Source: Thermodesulfobacteriota bacterium
GTDB lineage: Bacteria; Desulfobacterota_D; UBA1144; Nemesobacterales; CSP1-2
Reading direction: 5' to 3'
Assembly: GCA_035559815.1 (NCBI GenBank)
Contig: DATMAT010000020.1
Location: 90,644 to 154,643, forward strand
Length of the DNA stretch: 64,000 nucleotides
Part shown: one piece after another, positions 17,877 to 26,760 of the stretch
Layout of the letters: each line of letters starts with the position of its first letter
Numbering within the stretch: the stretch's first letter is position 1
Program-made: the position numbers and the translations under genes
The notes under the pieces: generated by a model
Seen by the model: the letters and a program-made list of their open reading frames with translations, nothing else
What the model was told of the DNA's origin: nothing
Databases searched by the model: none

Positions 17877-18953
17877 ATGGCTGGAGGTTCAGCGATGGCT
17901 TCTCTCCAATTTAAGTGCAATACCTACTACGGGGTATTTAGTGTTAATGGAAGGAAGAAATGGGTTAAAATCGGTTCTGTAACTAAACAGGAAGCCCAGA
18001 AGATACTGAGACAGCTTGAATTAGAGTTCATAAGGGATAAGTTCAATCTCACTCCACCAAAAACTATTACTTTATATGAGTTCATTGATAAATACATGGA
18101 TTATTGCAAAGCAAACAAATCTGAGCTAACTGTGTCCAGAGAAGAGTGGACTATGACTCTCTTTAAGAAATTTTTTAGGAATATAGAAATCAGCCAAATA
18201 AGCACGGAATCGGTAGAAGCTTATAAGCTTACGAGGGTTCGCAAAAAATTGAAACCTAAGACAATAAATAGGGAATTAGAGATAGTTAGGTTTATGCTAA
18301 ATAAAGCCCATGAATGGGGTTACATCCAAACTCCACCGAAGATACGGTTGTTAAAAGTACAAAAACGTCCTCCAAAACTTCTTACTATTGAAGACATAAA
18401 TAAGTTATTAGAACATGCCAATCCCTGGTTGAAACCAATGATTATCGTGATACTTAATTCAGGGGTTAGGGTAGGGGAGCTATTAAGTCTAAAATTTTCA
18501 GATATTGATTTTAACAACCGAACTCTAACAGTAATAGCGAGCAAAACAGGTAACTTCAGGGTACTTCCCATTAATGAAGAATTGTATCAAATCTTTCTTT
18601 ATTTGAAGGACAACTATATTGACCCCAATACGCTAGAAGTATCTGTCAGGAAACCAGAGCAACTAGTTTATATCTTTTGTAAACCGGATGGAAGTAAGCT
18701 AAAAAGCATTAGAACCAGTTTTAATAAATGTTGTCGGGGAGTGGGAGTCAAAGCTACTCCTTATCATCTAAGACATCAATTTGCTAGCTATTTGATAATG
18801 AATGGGGCTGACCTTGTCTCCGTAAAGGAATTGATGGGTCATACCGAAATATCCACTACCATGATTTATGCCCATCTTTTACCCTCCTATAAATCTGGAA
18901 TGGTGGAAAAATTGCCTTGGATTAAAAATCCAAACAGTTTTAAACGGGAATGA
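17877..18953 (+). CDS. Tyrosine recombinase / integrase
   Basis: This 358-residue site-specific recombinase is presumably responsible for inserting and excising the surrounding element. It has an N-terminal Arm/SAM-like region (FSVNGRKKWVKIGS, then ITLYEFIDKYMDYC) and a C-terminal catalytic domain. Arg198 lies in NSGVRVGELLSLKFSDID, Lys223 in ASKTGNFR, Arg299 in TPYHLRHQFA, His322 in LMGHTEIST, and the nucleophile is Tyr331 in TMIYAHL. The position usually held by the first His of box II is Tyr296. An ATG at 17895 is an alternative start. It lies 139 bases inside attL, the usual place for an integrase. Confidence 0.95.
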   Translation: MAGGSAMASLQFKCNTYYGVFSVNGRKKWVKIGSVTKQEAQKILRQLELEFIRDKFNLTPPKTITLYEFIDKYMDYCKANKSELTVSREEWTMTLFKKFFRNIEISQISTESVEAYKLTRVRKKLKPKTINRELEIVRFMLNKAHEWGYIQTPPKIRLLKVQKRPPKLLTIEDINKLLEHANPWLKPMIIVILNSGVRVGELLSLKFSDIDFNNRTLTVIASKTGNFRVLPINEELYQIFLYLKDNYIDPNTLEVSVRKPEQLVYIFCKPDGSKLKSIRTSFNKCCRGVGVKATPYHLRHQFASYLIMNGADLVSVKELMGHTEISTTMIYAHLLPSYKSGMVEKLPWIKNPNSFKRE

Positions 18954-19004
18954 ACGGGTAAGATGCTTTCTAATTTAACATGGGAAAGAATCTTTTGTCC
19001 TTAT

Positions 19005-19385
19005 CTAATCTTCGTTATGTTCTGAGAAAACCTTTTTTAACTGATCAGCCCAAAATAGTGTATCGTCGGAAATATCGTATCCAAGTTCATCTGCGAGTTC
19101 AAAAAATCCGTTACCTGGCATATTATCGTCTCTCCTCACAACTATAGCTGATAAAAGAGGTCTTCCAGCGTTATGTTCTGTTGTTGAAATCTCTCCTAGC
19201 ATCCAGTAGAGAGGGTGATAAGGAGGTTCAATGGTGACATGGGTTAACTTCTCTGCTAATTCGCTATAGGTTATTAGCTGTCTTTTCCTTGCTCTATCCC
19301 TTAGAATATTTCTTATTTCTAGAACGGTCTGGTTCCATGTTTCTCTATCTATACCAAAAGGCTCATGATTACTCATTTGTCTCAC
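19005..19385 (-). CDS. Conserved-looking hypothetical protein
   Basis: I do not recognise this 126-residue protein. It is soluble, with an N-terminal helical part (WNQTVLEIRNILRDRARKRQLITYSELAEKL) that resembles a small winged-helix or restriction-system accessory domain. A following segment contains PPYHPLYWMLGEIST, RPLLSAIVVRRDD and MPGNGFFELADELGY. The regular spacing of hydrophobic residues supports a real protein. It is convergent with the integrase, 51 bases apart, and is the most downstream minus-strand gene of the element. Its role is unknown. Confidence 0.6.
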   Translation of the reverse strand: MRQMSNHEPFGIDRETWNQTVLEIRNILRDRARKRQLITYSELAEKLTHVTIEPPYHPLYWMLGEISTTEHNAGRPLLSAIVVRRDDNMPGNGFFELADELGYDISDDTLFWADQLKKVFSEHNED

Positions 19386-19689
19386 CCTATTATATTTAGC
19401 ATTTCATATAGAAAATTTTAAAACAAAATTTAATGTGTGATAAGGGGGGGAATATGACGTAGCTATCTACTCAGAGTAGAGAGTAATAATTAGTCTAAAA
19501 TAAGAGGTCAGTTCTTACATTTTTCAATACGGTCGCCTATATCATCTCGAAGTTTCAGTACCCAAAAAATTCGGTGTAAGTTCCTTGTATGCAAATAACA
19601 CCTGAAGAATTACCATGAATCAATGATGGGTTTTCCCCTAAGCCTGAATTACAACTTTATGGTTACTTCCATAATGCCCATTCCTTGAA
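19386..19689. other. Gene-poor 304-bp stretch between the hypothetical gene and umuC
   Basis: The stretch is AT-rich with a G7 run near 19445 and a short perfect palindrome CTACTC-A-GAGTAG near 19469. I see no coding region, RNA gene or convincing terminator in it. Confidence 0.5.
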
Positions 19690-20961
19690 TCAGCTTTTAA
19701 CTACCAATATTTCATCCCAGTTTGTAGTGTATCTGGGGGAGAGCTTTGCCCTCCTCATTCGCCATTCTTGCTCTATCCCTGATGAGCCATATCTGATTGT
19801 ATTAGAACCCCATTTGTCATTAAGCCTATCAACTGCTCTCATTAAGGACTTGTCCCTCTCTACATCTCTGGGATGCTCATATAAATTAAGCTGTATCTGG
19901 TCTTCTGGGACTATATCTGTCACCATGACCCCTGCTCGACTATACTTATATCCTTCCCTAAATATCCTATCCAAGCATTGTAGGGCATATTTAATCAATA
20001 AAGGTGTGTAAGCTGATGGTTCGGGTAGGGAACATCCTGCCAGATTCCCATAATAAGGTTCATCAGTTTTAAATCTATTGGTTTCAATAAACACACTTAT
20101 ATGAAATGCTACAGACCTCTGTTCCCTTAACTTCTCAGTAGCTCTTGTTGTATGAGTACTAATAGACTCTCTTAACTCATTTAAGCTAGTTACCGGTCTG
20201 CCAAAACCCCTAGACCGGATAATCTGTTTCTTAGGCTCATTTAAATCATCCAGTTCAATACATGATATACCTCGGAGTTCTAATTGAGTCCTGTGTCCCA
20301 CAATGGTCATATACTTTTTAACCCAATTCTCAGGGGCATTCTTTAAGTCTAATGCTGTGAATACCCCATTCCTATTAAGCAATTTGGCATATTGTCTTCC
20401 TACACCCCAGATATCTTCTACATTGACACTGGCCAGGAAATCATCTGTTCTGGGGTGATTGGTAATATCAAAAACGCCAGAGCACATAGGGTTTTTCTTA
20501 GCCAGTTTGTTAGCGATTTTGGAAAGGGTTTTTGTGGGGCCTATACCAATACTTATAGGTATACCAGTCCATCTATAGACTGTTGATTTTATTTCCTTTG
20601 CATATTCTGTAAGATTTAGATTAGAGAAACCAGAGAGGTTTAAAAAGGCTTCATCAATGCTATAGAATTGTATATCTGGTGTGAACTGAGAAAGTATACT
20701 CATTACCCTCTGGGACATGTCCCCATAGAGGGAGTAATTACTGGATAAAACAGCTACATTATTATTTTTGAAAGTTTGTTCCCATAAAAATGCTGGTGCT
20801 CCCATCGGTATTCCAAGAGTCTTCGCTTCCTCACTTCTAGCAACCACACAACCATCGTTGTTTGATAATACAACTACTGGGCGTTTCCTCAGCTTCGGGT
20901 TGAAAACCCTCTCAACACTGCAATAGAAATTATTACAATCTACTAAAGCAAATATCATCAT
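19690..20961 (-). CDS. umuC: UmuC-type translesion DNA polymerase (Y family)
   Basis: This 423-residue catalytic subunit of a DNA polymerase V-like enzyme copies past DNA lesions. It begins ALVDCNNFYCSVERVF with the metal-binding Asp8. The catalytic pair is Asp103-Glu104 in YSIDEAFLNLSGF. A helix-hairpin-helix follows (IWGVGRQYAKLLNRNGV), then the little-finger domain and a UmuC-type C-terminus. The length equals that of E. coli UmuC. Its start is 6 bases after the umuD stop, so the two are translated from one message. Being carried inside a mobile element, it is an accessory mutagenic polymerase, as seen in plasmids and ICEs. Confidence 0.96.
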   Translation of the reverse strand: MMIFALVDCNNFYCSVERVFNPKLRKRPVVVLSNNDGCVVARSEEAKTLGIPMGAPAFLWEQTFKNNNVAVLSSNYSLYGDMSQRVMSILSQFTPDIQFYSIDEAFLNLSGFSNLNLTEYAKEIKSTVYRWTGIPISIGIGPTKTLSKIANKLAKKNPMCSGVFDITNHPRTDDFLASVNVEDIWGVGRQYAKLLNRNGVFTALDLKNAPENWVKKYMTIVGHRTQLELRGISCIELDDLNEPKKQIIRSRGFGRPVTSLNELRESISTHTTRATEKLREQRSVAFHISVFIETNRFKTDEPYYGNLAGCSLPEPSAYTPLLIKYALQCLDRIFREGYKYSRAGVMVTDIVPEDQIQLNLYEHPRDVERDKSLMRAVDRLNDKWGSNTIRYGSSGIEQEWRMRRAKLSPRYTTNWDEILVVKS

Positions 20962-20967
20962 GGCATT

Positions 20968-21396
20968 TCACAAGGCAGGATGGAAAATATAAGTAACCTT
21001 GCCCCAAATCTCGAAATCTGCTTCACTGGATATTTCTATTGGTAAGTACTTTGGATTAGCTGATACCAGATACCACCTGTCAGCTTTCTTGACCAATCTC
21101 TTTACGGTAAAATCCCCGTTTAAAACAGCAAGGATGATATCATTAGTCTTGGCTTCAATTGCTCTATCTACTAATAGGAAGTCCCCATCATCAATTCTGG
21201 CCTCAACCATAGAATTACCCATTACCCGAACAAGGTAAGTTGCCTCTGGGTGTTTGACCAGCTTCTTATTCAGGTCAATACGTTCCTCGATATAATCATC
21301 AGCAGGTGAGGGGAACCCTGCTGGAGGACGTACTAAGAATAAGGGGAGATTTAGCTTGACCTCAGATTTTAGCCTATACATTTCTGTTACAGTCAT
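20968..21396 (-). CDS. umuD: UmuD-type S24 peptidase (self-cleaving polymerase V subunit)
   Basis: UmuD-like protein of 142 residues. The Ser-Lys dyad is Ser62 in VMGNSMVEARIDDGD and Lys99 in GDFTVKRL. A likely self-cleavage site Ala26-Gly27 sits in RPPAGFPSPADDY, matching the Cys24-Gly25 site of E. coli UmuD in position. RecA-stimulated cleavage would produce UmuD', which joins UmuC. It lies between the SRAP and umuC genes with gaps of 13 and 6 bases, forming a three-gene DNA-damage-tolerance operon. Confidence 0.94.
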   Translation of the reverse strand: MTVTEMYRLKSEVKLNLPLFLVRPPAGFPSPADDYIEERIDLNKKLVKHPEATYLVRVMGNSMVEARIDDGDFLLVDRAIEAKTNDIILAVLNGDFTVKRLVKKADRWYLVSANPKYLPIEISSEADFEIWGKVTYIFHPAL

Positions 21397-21409
21397 ATTG
21401 TTACCCTCC

Positions 21410-22078
21410 TCATACTGGTTTTATACACTCCTCTGAATCATTCTTGGGTGAGTTAACCAATGTAGAAACCTGATAGGCTTCCATTAAGTCAGATGGAAAA
21501 GGGGCCAGATATTCAGTCAGTGTATCGGTATCCTTAAACTTGGGGTCTAGCCACACATCTTCATCCTTCTTGTGCAAGATAACTGGCATTCTATTGTGGA
21601 TAGGTTCCATTAACTCATTTGCCCTTGTGGTGATTATGGTGAAAGAAAGGATTTCTTCTCCCTCAGGACTTTTCCACTTTTCCCATAGACCAGCAAAAAC
21701 GAATGGTTCCCTTGTTTTAAGTACAAACCGATATGGAATTCTATTCTTTTTGTCACCAGTCCACTCGTAAAAACCATCAGCCAGAACCAGACAGCGCCTA
21801 TCCCTAAATGGTCTCTTAAAGGTGTTTTTTTCAGCAAGTGTTTCTGCTCTGGCATTAGTCATTTTATACCCAATCTTTATATCCTTGGCCCAGACGGGTA
21901 TCAGTCCCCACCTCATCATTACCAGTTCCCTCTGGCCTTGATTTGATACTATGATAGGTGAATTCTGGGACGGTGCTATGTTGTATCTGGGTTGTAACAG
22001 AATATCATTAGGAAATATGAAACCATACCTGGATTGAAGGTCATCCTTATCTGTGCTGAGCGTAAATCGGTTACACAA
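21410..22078 (-). CDS. SRAP-domain protein (YedK/HMCES family)
   Basis: This 222-residue SRAP protein forms a covalent thiazolidine link with abasic sites in single-stranded DNA and so shields them. Catalytic Cys2 follows the initiator Met (MCNRFTL). The conserved NARAETL, CLVLADGFYEWTG and IHNRMPVIL segments supply the Asn, Glu and His of the active site. It is the first gene of the operon with umuD and umuC. Abasic-site protection plus translesion synthesis is a coherent package. A GAGGAGA ribosome-binding site and a partial palindrome at 22122-22147 lie upstream. Confidence 0.93.
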   Translation of the reverse strand: MCNRFTLSTDKDDLQSRYGFIFPNDILLQPRYNIAPSQNSPIIVSNQGQRELVMMRWGLIPVWAKDIKIGYKMTNARAETLAEKNTFKRPFRDRRCLVLADGFYEWTGDKKNRIPYRFVLKTREPFVFAGLWEKWKSPEGEEILSFTIITTRANELMEPIHNRMPVILHKKDEDVWLDPKFKDTDTLTEYLAPFPSDLMEAYQVSTLVNSPKNDSEECIKPV

Positions 22079-22121
22079 GGTAGAGTCTCCTCATAATATG
22101 GGCAATAGCTCTAAACTCAAT

Positions 22122-22147
22122 GGTTATTAGAAAAGTACTTTAATACC
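22122..22147. promoter_or_regulatory. Candidate operator of the SRAP-umuDC operon
   Basis: GGTTATTA ... AAGTACTT ... TAATACC is an imperfect inverted repeat centred on AGTACT, 44-69 bases before the SRAP start codon. A LexA-like site would be expected here, but it does not match the E. coli or Bacillus LexA consensus, so the assignment is tentative. Confidence 0.3.
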
Positions 22148-22269
22148 CCACGTATTCAAAGTCTAGCTAAATTTGGGGAGTTTAACAATATCATGTATTA
22201 GGTAGATCATTGAGGAATATAAGAGAATTGGCATCCCCAAAGTTGCTTCTTCTGGCCTGTATATGAGCC

Positions 22270-22323
22270 ATTATTAGTATTTTCTACACTAATCTCTGTC
22301 CGATAAATTAGGGGGCTAATACA
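22270..22323. mobile_element. Solo end of an IS3-family element
   Basis: These 54 bases match the right end of the complete insertion sequence (34492-34545) at 47 of 54 positions, including the terminal AATTAGGGGGCTAA block and the ATTAGTATTTT hairpin arm. No transposase remains beside it. It is a relic of an earlier insertion or a recombination scar. Confidence 0.8.
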
Positions 22324-22336
22324 CTACAGGATCGAG

Positions 22337-22561
22337 ATGTGTCATGTGGTTGAAAAAGTAAATAAAAACTGGTTTTATTGTCTTATGGGAAATATAGAAA
22401 GGCAATTAGATTCAATCGAGAAGAGACTCAATAATATTCTAGTAATACTTGATAAAACAGCTACGGGTTCCGCACTTATAAACAAATTAATGATAGGAAC
22501 CCTACTAACCCTCATTATTGGGTGGATTGCGATTATAACAACAATCTTTCTCGTGGATTAG
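22337..22561 (+). CDS. Small membrane protein, hypothetical
   Basis: This is a possible 74-residue protein with a soluble, heptad-like N-terminal part (MGNIERQLDSIEKRLNNILV) and one C-terminal transmembrane helix (MIGTLLTLIIGWIAIITTIF). AGGA lies 5 bases before the ATG at 22337; a second ATG at 22385 would give a 58-residue product that begins exactly at the coiled-coil. It starts 14 bases after the IS remnant and is the only plus-strand gene between the integrase and the clamp loader. Its function is unknown and it may be spurious. Confidence 0.4.
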   Translation: MCHVVEKVNKNWFYCLMGNIERQLDSIEKRLNNILVILDKTATGSALINKLMIGTLLTLIIGWIAIITTIFLVD

Positions 22562-22630
22562 GTTAAAACTTGCATATCCTATCACATCAAGCCTTAATGA
22601 TCTGACGAACATAATTGGTGGTTGAAACCA

Positions 22631-24289
22631 CTACCCCAATAAGCCAGTCCCTATGTTCATCTTTTGATGGTCTTTTCCTGTTGGTTGATGATTTAGGAGT
22701 ATTAAATCTCCACTCTTTAGAACAAAATTCTCTATGGGTCTTTTGTGTTTCGAATTTGGCTTAGATTGTCTTTTTTTGATAACCAAATCTACTAAATCTA
22801 CAACCAATTTTGGCTTATTTATTTTGATTTGATATTTTACTTCTACCGCTCTTATTAGACCTTTTTTTCTAGTCGCATCGTAACGAATGTTCTTAATGTC
22901 TTTGGCTTTAATAAATGTTTTAGTCTGCATATTTATAGCTCTGGCTATCTCTGAATCAGTAAAATTGGCTTCTTCAAATGAAGAATTGTGTTTTTTTACT
23001 CCCCATATTTTGATTCTGTCTCTACTTGGTATCACTTTTATTAATCCTTTGAAATCAAATTTTCTCTTTGCCTTTAGTAACCTTCTAGCTTGTTTTGCAT
23101 TTTCTCCTTCATTATCAACAATAAAATAAATTAAAACTTGTTTTTCATGCATATACTCAATAAAACATTGCCAATTTGCAAGAGTAAATTCTCCATCTCC
23201 CTTAATTGACCTAAACTCGATTCCCAATAGGTTAGAATTATATTGATAATATTCAAACAGGTTTCTTATGGCTTTCCATTCTTCACCTTCCGTAAATATA
23301 ATAGCTCTTGGTTTTGGATTTATACCCCATTCGTTGCATAGAAATTCCAACATTTGGTACGGATGGTTCTCTAGTATATCCTTTCCATATTTTCTTTCTT
23401 TCCATTTAGGTAATTTGGATATTTCATCTCTTGACGAGGTATCAAAGACATCATGAATATCCGAAATGCCCTTCATTGATAGGTTTTCTCCTATATCTTT
23501 CAAATACAGATAAAGTATTTGTGCCATTTCATAGAAATCCTGTGCAAGTAAAGCATTTCCTCTTAGTTGTTGTCTTTTATTATAGTTGATAAATGATAGG
23601 AGTAAGTACCATCTCTCTAGAGGATCAATATGTCTTAAAATGAGAGAAAATTCCGTTATCCATTTTTTGATTTCATCTGACTTAAAATTTAAGTCTTCTA
23701 ATACCTGGAGAGGATTGAATTTCTTCTCTACAATAAACTGTTCTCTCCAATTTCTGATTGAAGATAACAAAATAGTTTCTTTTTTTACAAAGTAAGTACC
23801 GTGAATTGCCACGAATCCATGATAGTCTCGGCTTTCTCCCCAACGATTATCGCTTCTTACCTCCGGCAAATAGAAATCCTGGATTTTACAGAGAAGTACT
23901 AAGAGTCTATTAAATGTTTCAATTTGCCTTTTCAAAGTACCGGTATTTGAATCTATTAGTTGTTCCCAGTTTGTTATAAGATAGCTTCTTTGCTTTCCCT
24001 TCATTCTATATGCACTGAGTTTTACTGAGTCTGCTCTACATCTCTCAAGTATATATAGACTATAAACTTGGAATGAGGAATAGAAATCAATATTATTTTC
24101 GCTGTAGGTAGGTAGTAACAATCTTTTTTTCTTATAATAACTAAGTAACCAAAGAAAACTCTCTTCAGTGATTCCTATATGTTCAAATCTTTCTTTGCAA
24201 TATTTAAAGAAATCTCCTGCACTAAGTAAGGGATTCTGAGAACTTTCAGGCAATTCATTTAATAATTGTAATTTTTCTATTTTTGTCAT
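22631..24289 (-). CDS. Protein with C-terminal TOPRIM-like domain, candidate defence effector
   Basis: This 552-residue protein is not recognised as a whole. Residues about 325-400 look like a TOPRIM domain of the OLD-nuclease type: the motif-1 glutamate in AIIFTEGEEWKAIRNL (TEGE 333-336), a GDGEF turn at 364-368, and the acidic pair in VLIYFIVDNEGENAKQARRL (Asp392, Glu394). It is followed by KKHNSSFEEANFTDSEIARA near 433-450, which recalls the third acidic element. No ATPase domain is encoded in it. The N-terminal 300 residues are helical. It sits 54 bases after the TPR gene and last in the strand-uniform restriction cluster, so an anti-phage role is plausible but inferred. Confidence 0.65.
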   Translation of the reverse strand: MTKIEKLQLLNELPESSQNPLLSAGDFFKYCKERFEHIGITEESFLWLLSYYKKKRLLLPTYSENNIDFYSSFQVYSLYILERCRADSVKLSAYRMKGKQRSYLITNWEQLIDSNTGTLKRQIETFNRLLVLLCKIQDFYLPEVRSDNRWGESRDYHGFVAIHGTYFVKKETILLSSIRNWREQFIVEKKFNPLQVLEDLNFKSDEIKKWITEFSLILRHIDPLERWYLLLSFINYNKRQQLRGNALLAQDFYEMAQILYLYLKDIGENLSMKGISDIHDVFDTSSRDEISKLPKWKERKYGKDILENHPYQMLEFLCNEWGINPKPRAIIFTEGEEWKAIRNLFEYYQYNSNLLGIEFRSIKGDGEFTLANWQCFIEYMHEKQVLIYFIVDNEGENAKQARRLLKAKRKFDFKGLIKVIPSRDRIKIWGVKKHNSSFEEANFTDSEIARAINMQTKTFIKAKDIKNIRYDATRKKGLIRAVEVKYQIKINKPKLVVDLVDLVIKKRQSKPNSKHKRPIENFVLKSGDLILLNHQPTGKDHQKMNIGTGLLG

Positions 24290-24343
24290 CTTTATATTAT
24301 CATTGAAGTTAAAGTCTTATCTGATCCTGTTTTAATATCTCGA

Positions 24344-26668
24344 TTATATATTTTGTACCCAAGGCAGATTAGGCTTCTTGTCTGGAATGACGTCCTTTAT
24401 TCTTTCTAATTCCACTAACTTGTTTTCAATGGTTGGATGAGATAGAACAAATTCGGAGGGTGGAGATTGTAACTCTACTTCGAAATCATGTGACTTAATC
24501 CTTTCTATGCTTGGAAAGAAAAGGATAAGTATTAAAAATAAGATAAAGAATATATAGACTGTCCAATTTAATTCTGTGTTTAACTCTATATAAATCCATT
24601 TAGCTATAAGTGGATGAAGTAAAAACAATAAAATGACAACAACCAATAGAACCATAAACATAAGTCTTTTGTAGCCCTGATATAAAGGAGAGTACAACCA
24701 CCAATGCCACCAAGGTGGTTTGATTTGGTAGTTCCAGATGTTACTGAGTAATTCTATTGCTGATTGTTTTACCGAAGATTCTATTTTAATGCATTCCTCT
24801 AGCTTGTGTTTAGCAGTAAAATAATCTTTACTCTTATTATAAAAATAACCCAAGAAATAAAGAACATGTGCTCTTAGGTCTTCCTTCATAAGTTTATTAG
24901 ATAGCTTTTCAGCTTTTTCGAGTGTTCTAATAGCTGAACCAATGCTTTCTTGGTACTTATTATCTTCCTTTCCTAAATTAAACTCGGCCTTTAAATAATT
25001 GGCGTAAGCATTCCATATAAGATAAAAGGGATTACCCTCATCTAGTAAAATAGCCTTTTTAAGGGATTGGATGGCTAAATCATAATCACATTCCTCAATT
25101 TTTATTCTGCCCTGGATGTACCATGCTGGGGCATGGGATTGATTTAATTTTAGGGCTTCTTGAACTTTTTTAGTAGCATCATCTACATTTCCGATGTTGA
25201 AGAAGAGTTCAGCTAGGTTACTGTGAGCCCAAATAAAGTTTGGATTTAGTTGTATAGACTTCTGATAGGCTTTTTGTGCTTCTTTGTATCTTTCTAACCT
25301 ATGATGAATAACCCCACAATTATTCCAGGCATCAGCATAACTTGGATTTATCGCTAAGGCTCTTTCAAAAGCTTCTAGTGCGTCTTGATATCTTTCGAGC
25401 CTTTCTAGTGCAACGCCTTTGTAATTCCAAGAGTTTGCATAGTTAGGATCAATCTCAATAGCTCTTTCGTGTGCATTTAATGAATTCTTATATTTGCCAA
25501 GATTGACGAAAACTAAGCCAAGACTATTCCAGGCTCCTGCAAATTTCGGATCCAAATGTAGGGCTTTTTCAATGGCATTTATGGCCTCATCATAATTCTC
25601 TAGCTTGGCAAGCACAATCCCTTTGCTATTCCAGGCATCGGAGTAATTCGGATTTATCTTTATGGCTTTATCAAAAGACTCTATGGCCTCCTCGTATCTT
25701 TCCAGCTTCTCAAGTGTAATCCCCTTGTTATTCCAGGCTTCGTAATGATCAGAGACTAACTCAATAGCTTTTTCATATGCCTCTTTTGCATCTTCGTATC
25801 TTTCAAGTCTAAAAAGAACATTACCTTTGTTATACCAGGCATTAGCATTCTCAGGGTCTATGTCTATAGTTTTGTTATATGATTTAAGTTCCTCATCATA
25901 TTTTTCTAACACTGAAAGCGTAAAACCCTTATTGTTCCAAGCACTCACGAAGTCTGGTTTTAAATCTATGGCTTTGTCAAAAGCCTCATTAGCCTCTGGG
26001 TATTTTTTAAGATTTATAAGAGCCTGACCTTTGTTATAATAAACATCGGCTTCGTTTGGGTTTATTCGAATAGCTTCATCAAAAGCTTCTAAAGCCTCTT
26101 CGAATTTTTTAAGCTTATAAAGAGCAAATGCTTTGTTATTCCATGCTTTATGATTGTTAGGGTTTATCTCTAAGACTTTGTTGTATACTTCTAAAGCTTC
26201 TTCATATTTTTCAAGGTTAACGAGAATACCACCTTTGTTGTACAAAGCATTAGATTGCTTAGGATCAATCTCTAGTGCCTTTTTATATGATTTTAGTGCC
26301 TCCTCGTATTTCTCAAGTTTTTCAAAAGCAACGCCCTTATTAACCCAAGCATCAGCAAAATTTGGATTTATCTCTATTACTTTGTTAAAAGCCTCTATAC
26401 TTTCCTCATATTTCTCAAGAAAAATAAGTGAACAGCCCTTGTTATACCAAGAGTCTAGAGATTGTGGATTAATCTTAATAGCTTTGTCAAAAGCCTCTAT
26501 AGCATCTTGATATTGTCCGAGGTGTGCAAGGACAAGACCTTTATTATACAAGGCTTCAATGAAACCCGGATTTAATTCCGTAGCCTTTCCGAAGGCTTCC
26601 AGAGCTTTATCGTAATGTTTTTCATCAAAGAACTTTATGCCCTTATCAAGCCATTCTTCCGAGGTCAT
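24344..26668 (-). CDS. Large TPR-repeat protein with two C-terminal transmembrane helices
   Basis: This 774-residue protein has about 16 consecutive 34-residue TPR units from residue 1 to about 560. Typical signatures recur: AWNNKGxxLxxLxxYxEAxxxxxKAIxxxP. A more divergent helical part (570-650) follows, then a WWHWWLY-rich segment, two transmembrane helices (about 670-690 and 703-725) and an 85-residue cytoplasmic tail. It would display a long protein-binding superhelix at the membrane. It lies between hsdR (92 bases upstream) and the TOPRIM gene (54 bases downstream). The clean repeat consensus resembles archaeal and methanogen TPR proteins. Its role is unknown; with the neighbours, a scaffold for a defence complex is one possibility. 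Confidence 0.8.
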   Translation of the reverse strand: MTSEEWLDKGIKFFDEKHYDKALEAFGKATELNPGFIEALYNKGLVLAHLGQYQDAIEAFDKAIKINPQSLDSWYNKGCSLIFLEKYEESIEAFNKVIEINPNFADAWVNKGVAFEKLEKYEEALKSYKKALEIDPKQSNALYNKGGILVNLEKYEEALEVYNKVLEINPNNHKAWNNKAFALYKLKKFEEALEAFDEAIRINPNEADVYYNKGQALINLKKYPEANEAFDKAIDLKPDFVSAWNNKGFTLSVLEKYDEELKSYNKTIDIDPENANAWYNKGNVLFRLERYEDAKEAYEKAIELVSDHYEAWNNKGITLEKLERYEEAIESFDKAIKINPNYSDAWNSKGIVLAKLENYDEAINAIEKALHLDPKFAGAWNSLGLVFVNLGKYKNSLNAHERAIEIDPNYANSWNYKGVALERLERYQDALEAFERALAINPSYADAWNNCGVIHHRLERYKEAQKAYQKSIQLNPNFIWAHSNLAELFFNIGNVDDATKKVQEALKLNQSHAPAWYIQGRIKIEECDYDLAIQSLKKAILLDEGNPFYLIWNAYANYLKAEFNLGKEDNKYQESIGSAIRTLEKAEKLSNKLMKEDLRAHVLYFLGYFYNKSKDYFTAKHKLEECIKIESSVKQSAIELLSNIWNYQIKPPWWHWWLYSPLYQGYKRLMFMVLLVVVILLFLLHPLIAKWIYIELNTELNWTVYIFFILFLILILFFPSIERIKSHDFEVELQSPPSEFVLSHPTIENKLVELERIKDVIPDKKPNLPWVQNI

Positions 26669-26760
26669 ACTGATTCCTATCTTGCAAATTTCTGGCTTAC
26701 TAACAATAAAATTAGAGTCTAGAATTACGGATTAAATTATCCGAATACCAGGAACCTCTC

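Noticed and set aside
17579..17914. 111-codon frame across attL and the integrase start
   Set aside because: It contains the same tRNA artefact peptide (RGVAQLARALRSG) and overlaps the integrase; no domain.
22122..22147. LexA box upstream of the SRAP-umuDC operon
   Set aside because: It is a partial palindrome but does not fit the CTGT-N8-ACAG or GAAC-N4-GTTC consensus; listed only as a tentative operator.
24344..26668. Tandem DNA repeat array (about 102-bp period)
   Set aside because: The periodicity is explained by the 34-residue TPR units of the encoded protein.
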